A stretch of 64,000 bases of DNA from Geoanaerobacter pelophilus. Its GTDB lineage: Bacteria; Desulfobacterota; Desulfuromonadia; Geobacterales; DSM-12255. Of the stretch, positions 17,669-25,791 are shown in pieces. Numbering within the stretch: the first letter of the stretch is position 1; every line of letters starts with the position of its first letter. The translations under genes and the position numbers were made by a program. The stretch is from NCBI RefSeq assembly GCF_018476885.1, contig NZ_JAHCVJ010000002.1, positions 248,001 to 312,000 on the forward strand, in the 5' to 3' direction. The notes beneath the pieces are model-generated. The model made no database searches. It was not told where the DNA came from and saw only the letters and a program-made list of their open reading frames with translations.

Positions 17669-17712
17669 ATATATAGTGTTTTTTATATATATAATCTTTT
17701 TGATACTGTCAA
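17669..17712 (-). promoter_or_regulatory. promoter and AT-rich inverted repeat for the efflux operon
   Basis: On the minus strand TTGACA (17707-17712) and TATATA (17684-17689) are separated by 17 bases, a near-perfect sigma-70 promoter. A perfect but low-complexity inverted repeat ATATATA-N8-TATATAT (17669-17675 and 17684-17690) covers the -10 region and start site, a plausible operator position for the ArsR-type regulator encoded at the end of the operon. The promoter is seen directly; the operator assignment is inference. Confidence 0.6.
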
Positions 17713-17787
17713 CTTAAAATCTACAGAATATTTCACACCATGCAAGGGGTAAATTACCAGAATTTAATTTTGAATTAACGCAAGAGA

Positions 17788-17821
17788 TTGACAAAGAGAG
17801 GTCGGGAAACTAGACTTCCCG
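17788..17821 (+). promoter_or_regulatory. promoter for the DUF2062 gene
   Basis: TTGACA (17788-17793) and TAGACT (17811-17816) with a 17-base spacer form a likely sigma-70 promoter. The -10 overlaps an inverted repeat CGGGAA-N7-TTCCCG (17803-17808 and 17816-17821), which could be an operator or a leader hairpin. Confidence 0.55.
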
Positions 17822-17843
17822 GAATTTACTAAAAGGATTAATC

Positions 17844-18329
17844 GTGATCGATAAGGAAAAATGGAAAAAGCGGTTCAGAGAGATTCTCTCGCTGGACAGC
17901 CATCCAGCTCATATTGCTGCAGGGTTTGCAGTAGGGACGTTCATCAGCTTTACCCCATTTTTCGGGGCCCATACCCCCCTGGCTATAGCCGCGGCTTTCG
18001 TTTTCCGCTTGAACAAGCTTACCTGTATAACCGGCGCCTGGGTCAACACTCCGCTCACCGTGGCGCCCGCCCTCATTCTGAGCCACAAACTCGGGCAGAT
18101 GATGCGCGGACTGCCGCCGATCCAGATCTCGTTCAAGAGCCTTGACTGGGACGACCTCAAGGAGCAGGCCGCCTCATTGATTCTCGGCTCCTCGCTGCTC
18201 GGCTTTGCCGCCGCACTGGTTGGATACGCGGCCTGCTATTGGCTTGTGATCAAATTCAGGAAGAAAGACGAATCCCTGGCCGAGTTGACCAGGGAGATGG
18301 AAGAAGTTGGTGATGATATCGAAGACTGA
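17844..18329 (+). CDS. DUF2062 small membrane protein
   Basis: A 161-residue inner-membrane protein of the DUF2062 family, function unknown. Typical features are SPAHIAAGFAVGTFISFTPFFGAHTPLA-like sequence near residues 20-45 (PFFGAHTPLAIAAA) and a second membrane region near residues 110-140 (LILGSSLLGFAAALVGYAA), with a charged acidic C-terminus. GTG start with an AAAAGG site seven bases upstream. It is monocistronic, divergent from the efflux operon and convergent with the phosphate transporter gene, ending 3 bases before it. Confidence 0.85.
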   Translation: MIDKEKWKKRFREILSLDSHPAHIAAGFAVGTFISFTPFFGAHTPLAIAAAFVFRLNKLTCITGAWVNTPLTVAPALILSHKLGQMMRGLPPIQISFKSLDWDDLKEQAASLILGSSLLGFAAALVGYAACYWLVIKFRKKDESLAELTREMEEVGDDIED

Positions 18330-18332
18330 AGG

Positions 18333-19334
18333 CTATTTGCCCAGGAAAGGGCTAAAAATCAGGTAAACCATAGCGGACACAATTGCCGAAGCCGGTATGG
18401 TTAATACCCAGGCGACCAGTATCCGCCCAGCCACACTCCAGTTAACAGCGGTGAGCCGTTTAGAAAGTCCAACACCTAGTATAGCTGAAGTAATTACATG
18501 GGTGGTGCTGACAGGCATACCGAAGGATGACGCCCCCAGAATAACTCCGGCTGAGGCGGTTTCGACACAGAAGCCGTGAACCGGTTGCAGCTTGACGAAA
18601 TCCTTGCCAACAGTCTTGATGATCCTCCAGCCACCGCCAGCTGTTCCGAGCCCCATTGCAGCGGCACAGGCAATTTTCACCCACACGGGAACATCGAACA
18701 CCGGCAGCAGTCCGTAGCTGACCATAGCCATGGTGATGACACCCATTGACTTCTGGGCATCAGCCGTGCCATGGGCAAATGCCATGACTGCGGCAGAAAG
18801 TATCTGCAGCTTTCTGAACCCTTTATTCAAAGGGGCAGGAGATGTCCTGCGAAACGTCCACAGCATTATAACCATGAAAACAAAACCTATGGCAGTTCCT
18901 ATAACGGGAGATATTATAAGCGAAAGCACTATTTTTTTGAGGCCTGCCCAGTGCAGCACCGCAAACCCTTCATGAGCTGCAACTGCTCCGATAAGGCCTC
19001 CGATTATTGCATGTGATGAGGAAGAGGGGAGTCCATAGTACCAGGTAATAAGGTCCCATATAATAGCTCCGATTATCCCAGCAAAAACGACCATCTGAGT
19101 AACTTGTCCGGCATCAACTATTCCCTTGCCAATTGTAGAGGCAACTTTTGTCGAAACCATGGCGCCTGCGAAATTCAGCCCGGCTGCCATGAAGATGGCG
19201 GCCTTTACCGACAGCGCCCGAGTGGAAACACAGGTGGCTATGGCATTGGCGGTATCATGAAAGCCGTTGATATAATCGAACAAAAGTGCTGCCAGGATAA
19301 CCAGGCAGAGCATGATGAATGCGGGATCAAGCAT
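18333..19334 (-). CDS. pit: low-affinity inorganic phosphate transporter (PiT family)
   Basis: A 333-residue PiT-family permease. The signature DYINGFHDTANAIAT near the N-terminus and the matching second half (MPVSTTHVITSAILGVG) mark the two inverted PiT repeats; about ten membrane segments are visible. PiT carriers take up metal-phosphate with protons or sodium. The ATG overlaps the end of the DUF47 gene by 8 bases. Pit and DUF47 pairs are common across bacteria. Confidence 0.92.
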   Translation of the reverse strand: MLDPAFIMLCLVILAALLFDYINGFHDTANAIATCVSTRALSVKAAIFMAAGLNFAGAMVSTKVASTIGKGIVDAGQVTQMVVFAGIIGAIIWDLITWYYGLPSSSSHAIIGGLIGAVAAHEGFAVLHWAGLKKIVLSLIISPVIGTAIGFVFMVIMLWTFRRTSPAPLNKGFRKLQILSAAVMAFAHGTADAQKSMGVITMAMVSYGLLPVFDVPVWVKIACAAAMGLGTAGGGWRIIKTVGKDFVKLQPVHGFCVETASAGVILGASSFGMPVSTTHVITSAILGVGLSKRLTAVNWSVAGRILVAWVLTIPASAIVSAMVYLIFSPFLGK

Positions 19335-19944
19335 TCTTTACCACCACGCTTTCAAGAATATTTGCAGCGTCTTCGCATTTGTCGGTTGCCCGCTCAAGGG
19401 TTTCGTAGATTTCCTTCCACTTGATCAACTGGATAGCATCCTTCTCCTCGTCAAACAAACGGCTTATCGCCTCGCGGCATACCCGGTCCGCCTCATTTTC
19501 CAGGGCATTGACCTCAACGCAATAGGCTGATATCGGCTCCAGTTTGCCGCCCAATATCCCTACTGCCTTGTCGATAGTCTGGCACGACTTGAGTATTATG
19601 AAGGCAAGTTCTTTAGATTCAGGGGTGGGCTTTTCAACATTGTACATAACAAAACGCTGGGCTGAGGCGTCTATCAGATCCATGATGTCATCAAGAGCGG
19701 AAGAAAGGGCATAGATGTCCTCCCGATCAAACGGGGTGACAAAGCTCTTGTTCAGCTTCTTGATGATATCGTGAGTGAGCTGGTCGCATTTGTGCTCAAC
19801 ATCCTTGATACGCTTCTGGCTTGTGGCCGGATCTTCGAAGTTGTCCATCATGTCTTTCAGGAGATTAGCCCCCTCGATGATAGTGACGGTCATCTCCTTG
19901 AAAATGGCAAAAAACTTTTCCTCTTTGGGAATAAGTCCGAACAT
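19327..19944 (-). CDS. DUF47 / PhoU-like phosphate transport accessory protein
   Basis: A 205-residue all-helical protein of the DUF47 (PhoU-like, TIGR00153) family. Features: FEDPATSQKRIKDVEHKCDQLTHDI and the second repeat VNALENEADRVCREAISRLF, each carrying the E-x-x-x-D pattern that binds metal clusters in PhoU-like proteins. It is cytoplasmic and is thought to adjust the activity of the Pit permease it is coupled to. It heads the two-gene operon; the ATG at 19944 has a GGAGG site. Confidence 0.92.
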   Translation of the reverse strand: MFGLIPKEEKFFAIFKEMTVTIIEGANLLKDMMDNFEDPATSQKRIKDVEHKCDQLTHDIIKKLNKSFVTPFDREDIYALSSALDDIMDLIDASAQRFVMYNVEKPTPESKELAFIILKSCQTIDKAVGILGGKLEPISAYCVEVNALENEADRVCREAISRLFDEEKDAIQLIKWKEIYETLERATDKCEDAANILESVVVKNA

Positions 19945-20142
19945 ATTGGGCCTCCTGAACTCAACCAGCTAGTGATATTCACCTTATGAAACCGAACATA
20001 TTTAACATAAACAGCCTGACATTGCCACAGCATTGTAACGCCAACGCAACAAATTATCCCCGGCTTCATCCCAATATCCCTTGCATTTCTCCCCCCCCTG
20101 TTCTACTCTGGCACGGCTTTATCCAATGAGGAGAGATCATTG

Positions 20143-20958
20143 ATGGATCAATTTCAAGCAGCTCTGCTCGGAGCGCTTCAGGGACTCACCGAAGTCCTGC
20201 CGATCAGCAGTTCCGGCCACCTGATAATGGTTCCGCGCCTTCTCGGCTGGCAGGAGTCGGGATTGACGTTCGACGTGGCACTGCACCTCGGAACCATGCT
20301 TGCGCTCTGCGCCTATTTCTGGCGCGACATTATCGAACTGACCCTCAACTTCTTCACCGGTTTGGCAGCAAAAAGGGCCTTGTCGCCGCAACAACGCCTG
20401 CCCTTTTATATAATAGCCGGAACCATCCCGGCCGCTATCATCGGCAAAATGTTCGAACAAACCATAGAAGACATCTTCAGATCAAGCTCATTGCTGATTG
20501 CCTCGTTCCTGATCGGTTTCGGACTGATCCTGGCCTTTGCCGACACCATGGGCGCCAAGCGCTGGAAGATGGAACGATTGACCCTGGGAAGCGCTTTGAT
20601 GGTGGGGATGGCGCAGTGCCTGGCCTTAATTCCGGGAGTGTCTCGCTCCGGAATAACCATCACCGCCGCCTTACTTCTCGGCTATAACCGTGAAACCTCG
20701 GCCCGTTTCTCCTTCCTGCTCTCGCTCCCGATTGTCGCCGGAGCCGGCATCCTGAAGCTCGGCCATCTGCTCAAGCACGGCATCCCAGCAGGCGAAACCC
20801 AATTGCTGCTGATCGGCATCGTCACCTCGGCGCTCTTTGGCTATGCAAGTGTTGCCTTCCTGCTAAAATATGTGCAACGGAACTCACTGTACCTGTTTGT
20901 CTGGTACCGTCTCCTAGCAGGTGCGGCTGTCTTGATCTGGCTCTTTGTGGCTAGATAG
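20143..20958 (+). CDS. uppP: undecaprenyl-diphosphatase UppP
   Basis: A 271-residue membrane enzyme that turns undecaprenyl diphosphate into the monophosphate carrier for peptidoglycan and other cell-wall polymers; also known as BacA. Catalytic motifs are plain: LTEVLPISSSGHLI near residues 16-30 and PGVSRSGITI near residues 168-177, within eight or so membrane segments. ATG at 20143 (with a TTG directly in front) follows a GGAGAG site. The stop is 11 bases before radC, so both are probably co-transcribed. Confidence 0.95.
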   Translation: MDQFQAALLGALQGLTEVLPISSSGHLIMVPRLLGWQESGLTFDVALHLGTMLALCAYFWRDIIELTLNFFTGLAAKRALSPQQRLPFYIIAGTIPAAIIGKMFEQTIEDIFRSSSLLIASFLIGFGLILAFADTMGAKRWKMERLTLGSALMVGMAQCLALIPGVSRSGITITAALLLGYNRETSARFSFLLSLPIVAGAGILKLGHLLKHGIPAGETQLLLIGIVTSALFGYASVAFLLKYVQRNSLYLFVWYRLLAGAAVLIWLFVAR

Positions 20959-20968
20959 GAGGACTGAG

Positions 20969-21655
20969 GTGGCAGGAGGCATAAAGCTCTGGCCTGAAGG
21001 AGAACGCCCCAGAGAAAGGCTCCTTAAAAATGGGGCAGAAGGACTGTCCGACGCCGAACTGCTGGCGCTGATCATCAGAACCGGTGACTTCAGCGCCAAA
21101 GTCAGCGCGATCGACCTGGGCAGAGAATTGCTGCGGAAGTTCGGCGACCTGCGAGGCCTTGCTCAGGCGTCTGTCGCAGAAATCTGCCGGATCAAAGGAA
21201 CAGGACCGGCCAAAGCAGCCTCAATCAAGGCAGCGCTCGAACTTGCCGGCCGCTGCAGCAGTGAATCGCTGTCAAGCGGCGACCGCTACACCGCTCCCAG
21301 CCAAATATTTCAGCATTTTCAGAATCGTTTTAAAAACCGGAAAAAGGAACATGTCGTTGCATTGCTGCTCGACGGTAAAAACAGGATTATCCGGGAAGTG
21401 CCGATTTCCGAAGGGTCCCTGAACCAGAGCATCATACATCCGCGCGAGGTGTTTAATCCGGCGGTACGCGACTCAGCGGCAGCAATCATCCTGGTTCACA
21501 ACCACCCCACCGGCGACCCAACTCCCAGCCGCGAAGATTTGGAGCTTACCCGACGCCTGAAAGAAGCAGGAGAATTAATGGGGATCAGGGTTCTGGATCA
21601 CGTCATCATCGGTGACAAGAATTATGTCAGCCTGGCTGACAAAGGTTATCTATAA
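20969..21655 (+). CDS. radC: RadC / MPN-domain protein
   Basis: A 228-residue RadC-family protein. An N-terminal helix-hairpin-helix-like domain (ERPRERLLKNGAEGLSDAEL; IKGTGPAKAASI) precedes an MPN/JAMM domain with the metal motif HNHPTGDPTPSRED. Despite the name, no DNA repair role is established; JAMM metallopeptidase-like folding is the secure part. GTG start chosen because AGGAGG lies six bases upstream and straddles the uppP stop. It converges with nikR, four bases separating the stops. Confidence 0.92.
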   Translation: MAGGIKLWPEGERPRERLLKNGAEGLSDAELLALIIRTGDFSAKVSAIDLGRELLRKFGDLRGLAQASVAEICRIKGTGPAKAASIKAALELAGRCSSESLSSGDRYTAPSQIFQHFQNRFKNRKKEHVVALLLDGKNRIIREVPISEGSLNQSIIHPREVFNPAVRDSAAAIILVHNHPTGDPTPSREDLELTRRLKEAGELMGIRVLDHVIIGDKNYVSLADKGYL

Positions 21656-21659
21656 AACG

Positions 21660-22079
21660 TCAGTGCAATCCCTCGCCGGTGGTGGTCATCACCAGCTTCC
21701 CGTGCTTAACCCCTTTAACGCCGATCAGTTCATCGGCAATCCGCTTCACATCACGGGTCGGCCCCCGGACCACCAGCACCTCCAGGCAGTTATGCGCATC
21801 CAGATGGATATGCAGTGCTGAAATGATCTGGTCGTGGTGGGCATGCTGATGCTCGGTCAGCTTGTCGGACAGGTCGCGCACGTGGTGATTGTAGACCAGC
21901 GTTACCGTCCCCACCACCTCGGCGTCCTCAGAAGCAACCCGGTTCTCGACCAGCGAAGCGCGAATCAGGTCACGAATCGCCTCGGAACGGTTCATGTATC
22001 GCTTCTCCTCAATCAACTCATCGAAACTCTCCAGCAGCTTTTCATCCAGTGAAATCCCGAATCTGACCGTATTCCCCAT
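21660..22079 (-). CDS. nikR: nickel-responsive regulator NikR
   Basis: A 139-residue NikR. The N-terminal ribbon-helix-helix ([34 protein letters not shown], read in part) binds DNA; the C-terminal ACT-like domain has the high-affinity nickel ligands: His in the [10 protein letters not shown] region, the pair in [10 protein letters not shown] and that Cys, matching His76, His87, His89 and Cys95 of E. coli NikR. With nickel it represses uptake. It is divergent from the nickel transporter genes, with inverted repeats between that suit a NikR operator. Confidence 0.95.
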   Translation of the reverse strand: MGNTVRFGISLDEKLLESFDELIEEKRYMNRSEAIRDLIRASLVENRVASEDAEVVGTVTLVYNHHVRDLSDKLTEHQHAHHDQIISALHIHLDAHNCLEVLVVRGPTRDVKRIADELIGVKGVKHGKLVMTTTGEGLH

Positions 22080-22189
22080 AATGGGATACCTCCCCGGAGC
22101 GTATTCAATTTGGAGAGATAGTAACCGATTTCCCTACACAAAACAAAAACGAAAGTGCGAAAATGCGTGACGTATACGATTTCGCTTTT

Positions 22190-22228
22190 CGTGCTATTTA
22201 TGTAGCACGATTTATACTTATGTGCTAC
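22190..22228. promoter_or_regulatory. candidate NikR operator upstream of the nickel transporter
   Basis: Three related half-sites occur in the nikR/nikMN divergent region. GTAGCAC (22202-22208) and GTGCTAC (22222-22228) form a perfect inverted repeat with a 13-base spacer, 27 bp overall, close to the 28 bp size of known NikR operators (6-16-6 in E. coli). A second, overlapping inverted repeat CGTGCTA-N6-TAGCACG covers 22190-22209. The sites lie 38-75 bases before the NikMN start. Geometry and context support NikR; no binding data exist here. Confidence 0.65.
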
Positions 22229-22265
22229 CGTCCTTCAAAATTCATTTTTTATGAGGGATTTTTCC

Positions 22266-23327
22266 ATGCATATGGCAGATGCGTTGATATCACCGGCAGT
22301 TGGAGGGACTTTGTGGGCGGCAAGCGCCGGCGCCATTGCTTACTGTTCAGCAAAGGTCAAGAAAGAGATGGACCACAGCAAGATACCTCTGATGGGCGTT
22401 CTCGGAGCATTCATCTTTGCCGCCCAGATGATTAACTTTACCATACCGGCCACCGGCTCCAGCGGACATCTTGGTGGCGGCTTGATCCTAGCCATACTTC
22501 TGGGGCCACATGCGGCATTCCTCACCATCGCCTCGGTGCTGGTGGTGCAGGCGCTGTTTTTCGCCGATGGCGGCCTGCTGGCCCTCGGCTGCAACATCTT
22601 CAACCTCGGGTTCTTCCCCGCATTCATAGCCTATCCCTTATTCTACAGGCCCCTAGTCGGCGACAGACCGACTCAGGGAAAAATTGCTGCCGCCTCTCTG
22701 ATTTCAGCAGTAGTTGGATTGCAACTGGGAGCCTTAGGTGTTGTCCTTGAGACAGTCTTTTCCGGGATATCATCCCTCCCCTTCTCCACCTTTATCATGC
22801 TGATGCAGCCGATCCATCTGGGAATCGGTGCAGTGGAAGGAGTTGTCTCTGCTGCCGTAGTTTCCTTCGTCTACAGGGCCAAGCCTGAAATCGTTTCAGG
22901 AATGCAGCCGCTAAATATTTCTTCTGGCATGCCGATGCGTATTATTGTGCTCGTCTTTTTTGCCGTAGCGCTTTTTACCGGGGGAATGATTTCCTGGTTT
23001 GCTTCTGAAAACCCTGATGGCCTTGAATGGTCCATAAAAAAAGTGACCGGAAAAGAGGAACTTGAGGCAGAAAAAAACGGCATACATGGATCGTTGTCTT
23101 CGCTGCAGGAGAAACTAGCCATTTTCCCCGGTTATGCCTTAAAGAAACCAGAGGCTGCTATAACAAAAGATGCCCGACAGACGGGTCAGACAGCAACACC
23201 AGCAAGCAAGGAAAAGCGTGAAGAAGAGGGGAAATTGGGAACCAGTGTCTCGGGTATTGTCGGCGGCCTGCTCACTCTTGGGCTCGTCTTCGTCATAGCC
23301 ACGGTACTGAAAAAATTGGCTCGGTAG
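22266..23327 (+). CDS. nikM: NikMN-like ECF transporter substrate component (CbiM fused to PDGLE domain)
   Basis: A 353-residue fusion. The CbiM/NikM S-component (about residues 1-220, seven membrane segments) begins MHMADALISPAVGG; in characterised NikM/CbiM the amino-terminal Met-His itself forms the metal site, which is why the start is set at 22266 and not the in-frame ATG at 22251. The C-terminal part (about 225-350) is a CbiN/NikN-like PDGLE unit: ENPDGLEWSIKKVTG followed by a final membrane segment. NikR and the putative operator directly upstream argue for nickel over cobalt. The matching Q and O components are 1.6 kb downstream, separated by an outer-membrane protein gene. Confidence 0.9.
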   Translation: MHMADALISPAVGGTLWAASAGAIAYCSAKVKKEMDHSKIPLMGVLGAFIFAAQMINFTIPATGSSGHLGGGLILAILLGPHAAFLTIASVLVVQALFFADGGLLALGCNIFNLGFFPAFIAYPLFYRPLVGDRPTQGKIAAASLISAVVGLQLGALGVVLETVFSGISSLPFSTFIMLMQPIHLGIGAVEGVVSAAVVSFVYRAKPEIVSGMQPLNISSGMPMRIIVLVFFAVALFTGGMISWFASENPDGLEWSIKKVTGKEELEAEKNGIHGSLSSLQEKLAIFPGYALKKPEAAITKDARQTGQTATPASKEKREEEGKLGTSVSGIVGGLLTLGLVFVIATVLKKLAR

Positions 23328-23371
23328 TTAAAGTCGCTCCCCAATAGAGGCAATAAACAAAAAAACCAGGC

Positions 23372-23417
23372 TTGACAAAATAATTATCCGTTACGTATAT
23401 TGAAAACGGTTTTCAAT
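23372..23417 (+). promoter_or_regulatory. sigma-70 promoter overlapped by a Fur-like palindrome
   Basis: TTGACA (23372-23377), 18-base spacer and TATATT (23396-23401) form a strong promoter for the outer-membrane protein gene. A perfect 19-base palindrome, ATTGAAAACGGTTTTCAAT (23399-23417), covers the end of the -10 and the expected start site. Its TTGAAAA/TTTTCAA arms resemble Fur-family operators. Position and symmetry indicate a repressor site; which metal regulator binds is inference. Confidence 0.65.
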
Positions 23418-23466
23418 TTCACAAGACCGTTGTCGATTTATGCCAGTAATCCAACAGGGGGCGGGT

Positions 23467-24876
23467 ATGCACGTTTCAAGGCGCACATTATTAAGTCTGA
23501 TTATTTCACTAACACTCATTGTCTCTGCGATGCCGGCCTTTGCCCTCCATCCCGAGGCAAAGATTCCGGATCAAGTCAATATCGACCACCAGGCATGCAA
23601 GGTGCTGCTTGACATTGCCAGCAAATACAAGATTGAAGGGGTCTTCTCCAAGGAGTTTCTCGAAGGAAAGCAACAACTGACCCGGATAGACATTGCGGCG
23701 TCACTCAGCCAGATTTCCGAAAAACTGGCGGAGAAGGTCATCAAAGAAGGGGCTGCAGCGGTCTCCAGTGAAGATCTGAACCGGCTCCAGGAGATTGAAG
23801 AAGATCTGCGCAGTGAGATGTTGTTGGTGCATACAAGGGCTTTCCAGACCCGGAACGAGGGGCTTGGGACATCGCTTTATCCACTGACGAAAAATATCTC
23901 CCTGAGCGGCTCCCTGGTCGGGGTGTTTCAAAATTCCATCGGCAACAAGCAACAAAAGGACGGTGGCGATGCAACCGGTCGCGGCGACCTGGTATTCAAT
24001 TTCAAGATTACTGACAGTACTATAGCCGTTGTCGACATTCGGGCCGCAGGCGGCACCGGTATTGACCGAAGGGTCGCCAGCCTGGGAGGACTTAATGGCC
24101 TCGCCACGAATGACGGTGACAATGTCCGTTTCTACAAGGCTTTTGTGGAACAGTCGCTGTTTGACGACAGGCTGATAGCGACTCTGGGCAAAATTGACAT
24201 TACCGATTACTTTGACAACAACGCGGTTGCCAACGACGAAACCAGCCAGTTCCTTGCCGGCCTGTTCACGAATGCACCTACGGTTTCTTTCCCATTGAAT
24301 GGCCCCGGTGTGCGGGTGCATGCCAAACTCGGCGACAACCTGACCTTCGGTGTCGGTTACGCCAGCAGCACCGCTTCCGGCGACGGCATTACCTCGAACG
24401 GTTTCGGCATTGCCGAACTTGATGCAAAGGTGACATTTAGGGAACTTCAAGGTAACTACAGGATTTATAGCGCCGTTGACGCTTCAAAACCGGATAATAG
24501 CGTCAAGACACAAAACAAAAGTGCTTATAACGCCGGGATCAGCGTAGACCAGCAGCTTAGCGACAAACTCACCTTATTCGCTCGCTATGCCCAAAGGGAA
24601 AAGAATGTCTACCTGACCAGCAGAAGCTGGAGCGCGGGATTGCAGTATACTGGCCTGATCCCCGGCAGAAATGACGACACCTGTGCCGTGGCCTATGGCC
24701 AGATAGCCGGAGCTGAGCTGTCTGCCCAGGAGAAACTGGTTGAAACCTATTACAGCATCAAGCTGCACGACAAGATCAATGTCGCGCCGGTATTCCAGTA
24801 CATAATGCAACCAACCGGCAACAGGGATGCAGCTGACGTCGCTATCCTTGGCATCAGGTCCCAAGTAATGTTCTGA
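23467..24876 (+). CDS. outer-membrane beta-barrel protein (porin-like) in the nickel locus
   Basis: A 469-residue exported protein. Signal peptide (about residues 1-26, ending AMPAFA), then a helical N-terminal region (LLDIASKYKIEGVFSKEFLE, with an SLH-like QLTRIDIAASLSQI) and a coiled stretch, then from about residue 140 an alternating beta pattern that ends in the hydrophobic-aromatic SQVMF expected of an outer-membrane barrel. It resembles porins seen in Geobacter and relatives; specific substrate is unknown. It lies between the NikMN and NikQ genes and has its own promoter with a Fur-like palindrome, so it is a good candidate for an outer-membrane metal or chelate pore. The start has a GGGGGCGGG site; ATG at 23440 lacks one. 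Confidence 0.75.
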   Translation: MHVSRRTLLSLIISLTLIVSAMPAFALHPEAKIPDQVNIDHQACKVLLDIASKYKIEGVFSKEFLEGKQQLTRIDIAASLSQISEKLAEKVIKEGAAAVSSEDLNRLQEIEEDLRSEMLLVHTRAFQTRNEGLGTSLYPLTKNISLSGSLVGVFQNSIGNKQQKDGGDATGRGDLVFNFKITDSTIAVVDIRAAGGTGIDRRVASLGGLNGLATNDGDNVRFYKAFVEQSLFDDRLIATLGKIDITDYFDNNAVANDETSQFLAGLFTNAPTVSFPLNGPGVRVHAKLGDNLTFGVGYASSTASGDGITSNGFGIAELDAKVTFRELQGNYRIYSAVDASKPDNSVKTQNKSAYNAGISVDQQLSDKLTLFARYAQREKNVYLTSRSWSAGLQYTGLIPGRNDDTCAVAYGQIAGAELSAQEKLVETYYSIKLHDKINVAPVFQYIMQPTGNRDAADVAILGIRSQVMF

Positions 24877-24936
24877 CTTGAACCGTGCAGTAATATCGTG
24901 TAAAAATCCCGATGCCAGACAACTTCGGTAAAAGAA

Positions 24937-24971
24937 GGGAGAGGCCCAAACCTCTCCCTGTTTCAGTTTAA
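24937..24971 (+). terminator. terminator or attenuator between the porin gene and nikQ
   Basis: GGGAGAGG (24937-24944) pairs with CCTCTCCC (24951-24958) around a six-base loop, followed by TGTTTCAGTTT. The T run is interrupted, so it may only partly stop transcription from the porin gene before the NikQ/NikO genes eight bases further on. Confidence 0.6.
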
Positions 24972-24978
24972 GGGGCTT

Positions 24979-25791
24979 ATGCTCTCCATTGACGGCGCCA
25001 TCCTGGATTTCAAGCAACTCGACCTGCTGGCAAACGGCAGCAGCAGTCTGCACCGTCTTGACCCACGCGCCAAGGTTATCGCAACCCTGGTTTTCATTAT
25101 TGCAGTTGTCTCCTTCGGCAAATACGAGCTGTCCCCACTCCTCCCGTTCTTCATCTACCCGGCTGCTCTGATCGGCACAGCCAACTTGCCGGCAGGCTTC
25201 ATCATTCGCAAAACCGTACTGGTGCTCCCTTTTGCCTTTGTCGTAGGGATGTTCAACCCGCTCCTGGACCGGTCGCCGCTGCTGGCTGTCGGCTCGATCG
25301 TCATTTCCGGCGGCGTCGTGTCATGGATCGCCATCATAGTCAAAGCCATGCTTACGGTCACTGCGGCGCTCACCCTGGTGGCGGTGACCGGTTTCCCGGC
25401 AATTTGCCGGGCACTGGAGCAGATGGGCACGCCGCAGGCGTTTACGGTCCAGCTGATGTTTCTCTATCGCTACATCTTTGTGCTGACCGAAGAAGCAGGA
25501 CGAGCATCCCGCGCCAGACAGCTCCGGGCCTGTGGCAAAAAAGGGTTGGGTATTGCCAGCTACGGCTCGTTAATCGGCCACTTGCTGCTCCGCACCTGGC
25601 AGCGGGCAGAGCGGATCCATATGGCGATGATTGCTCGGGCGTTCGACGGAGAATTTCGCACCCGGCAAATCTCCCGCTTCGGCATGGCTGAGTCCGTCTT
25701 CCTGATCGGCTGGGTTTCACTGTTTGTCATTTTCAGACTCAATAACCTCCCGCAGCTCCTGGGAGGACTAATGACCGGGATTTTGCCATGA
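24979..25791 (+). CDS. nikQ: ECF transporter transmembrane T-component (CbiQ/NikQ)
   Basis: A 270-residue energizing membrane subunit. About five to six membrane segments are visible. It has the T-component coupling motifs: ARASRARQLRACG (A-R-G type) around residues 174-186 and MAMIARAFDGEF near residue 214-225, the short helices that contact the ATPase. An AAGGGG site precedes the ATG. Its stop overlaps the nikO start (ATGA). With NikMN and NikO it forms the nickel ECF importer. Confidence 0.92.
   Translation: MLSIDGAILDFKQLDLLANGSSSLHRLDPRAKVIATLVFIIAVVSFGKYELSPLLPFFIYPAALIGTANLPAGFIIRKTVLVLPFAFVVGMFNPLLDRSPLLAVGSIVISGGVVSWIAIIVKAMLTVTAALTLVAVTGFPAICRALEQMGTPQAFTVQLMFLYRYIFVLTEEAGRASRARQLRACGKKGLGIASYGSLIGHLLLRTWQRAERIHMAMIARAFDGEFRTRQISRFGMAESVFLIGWVSLFVIFRLNNLPQLLGGLMTGILP

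Noticed and set aside
20109-20123. TGGCACG resembling a sigma-54 -24 element before uppP
   Set aside because: The -12 position reads TATC instead of TTGC, so the essential GC is missing.
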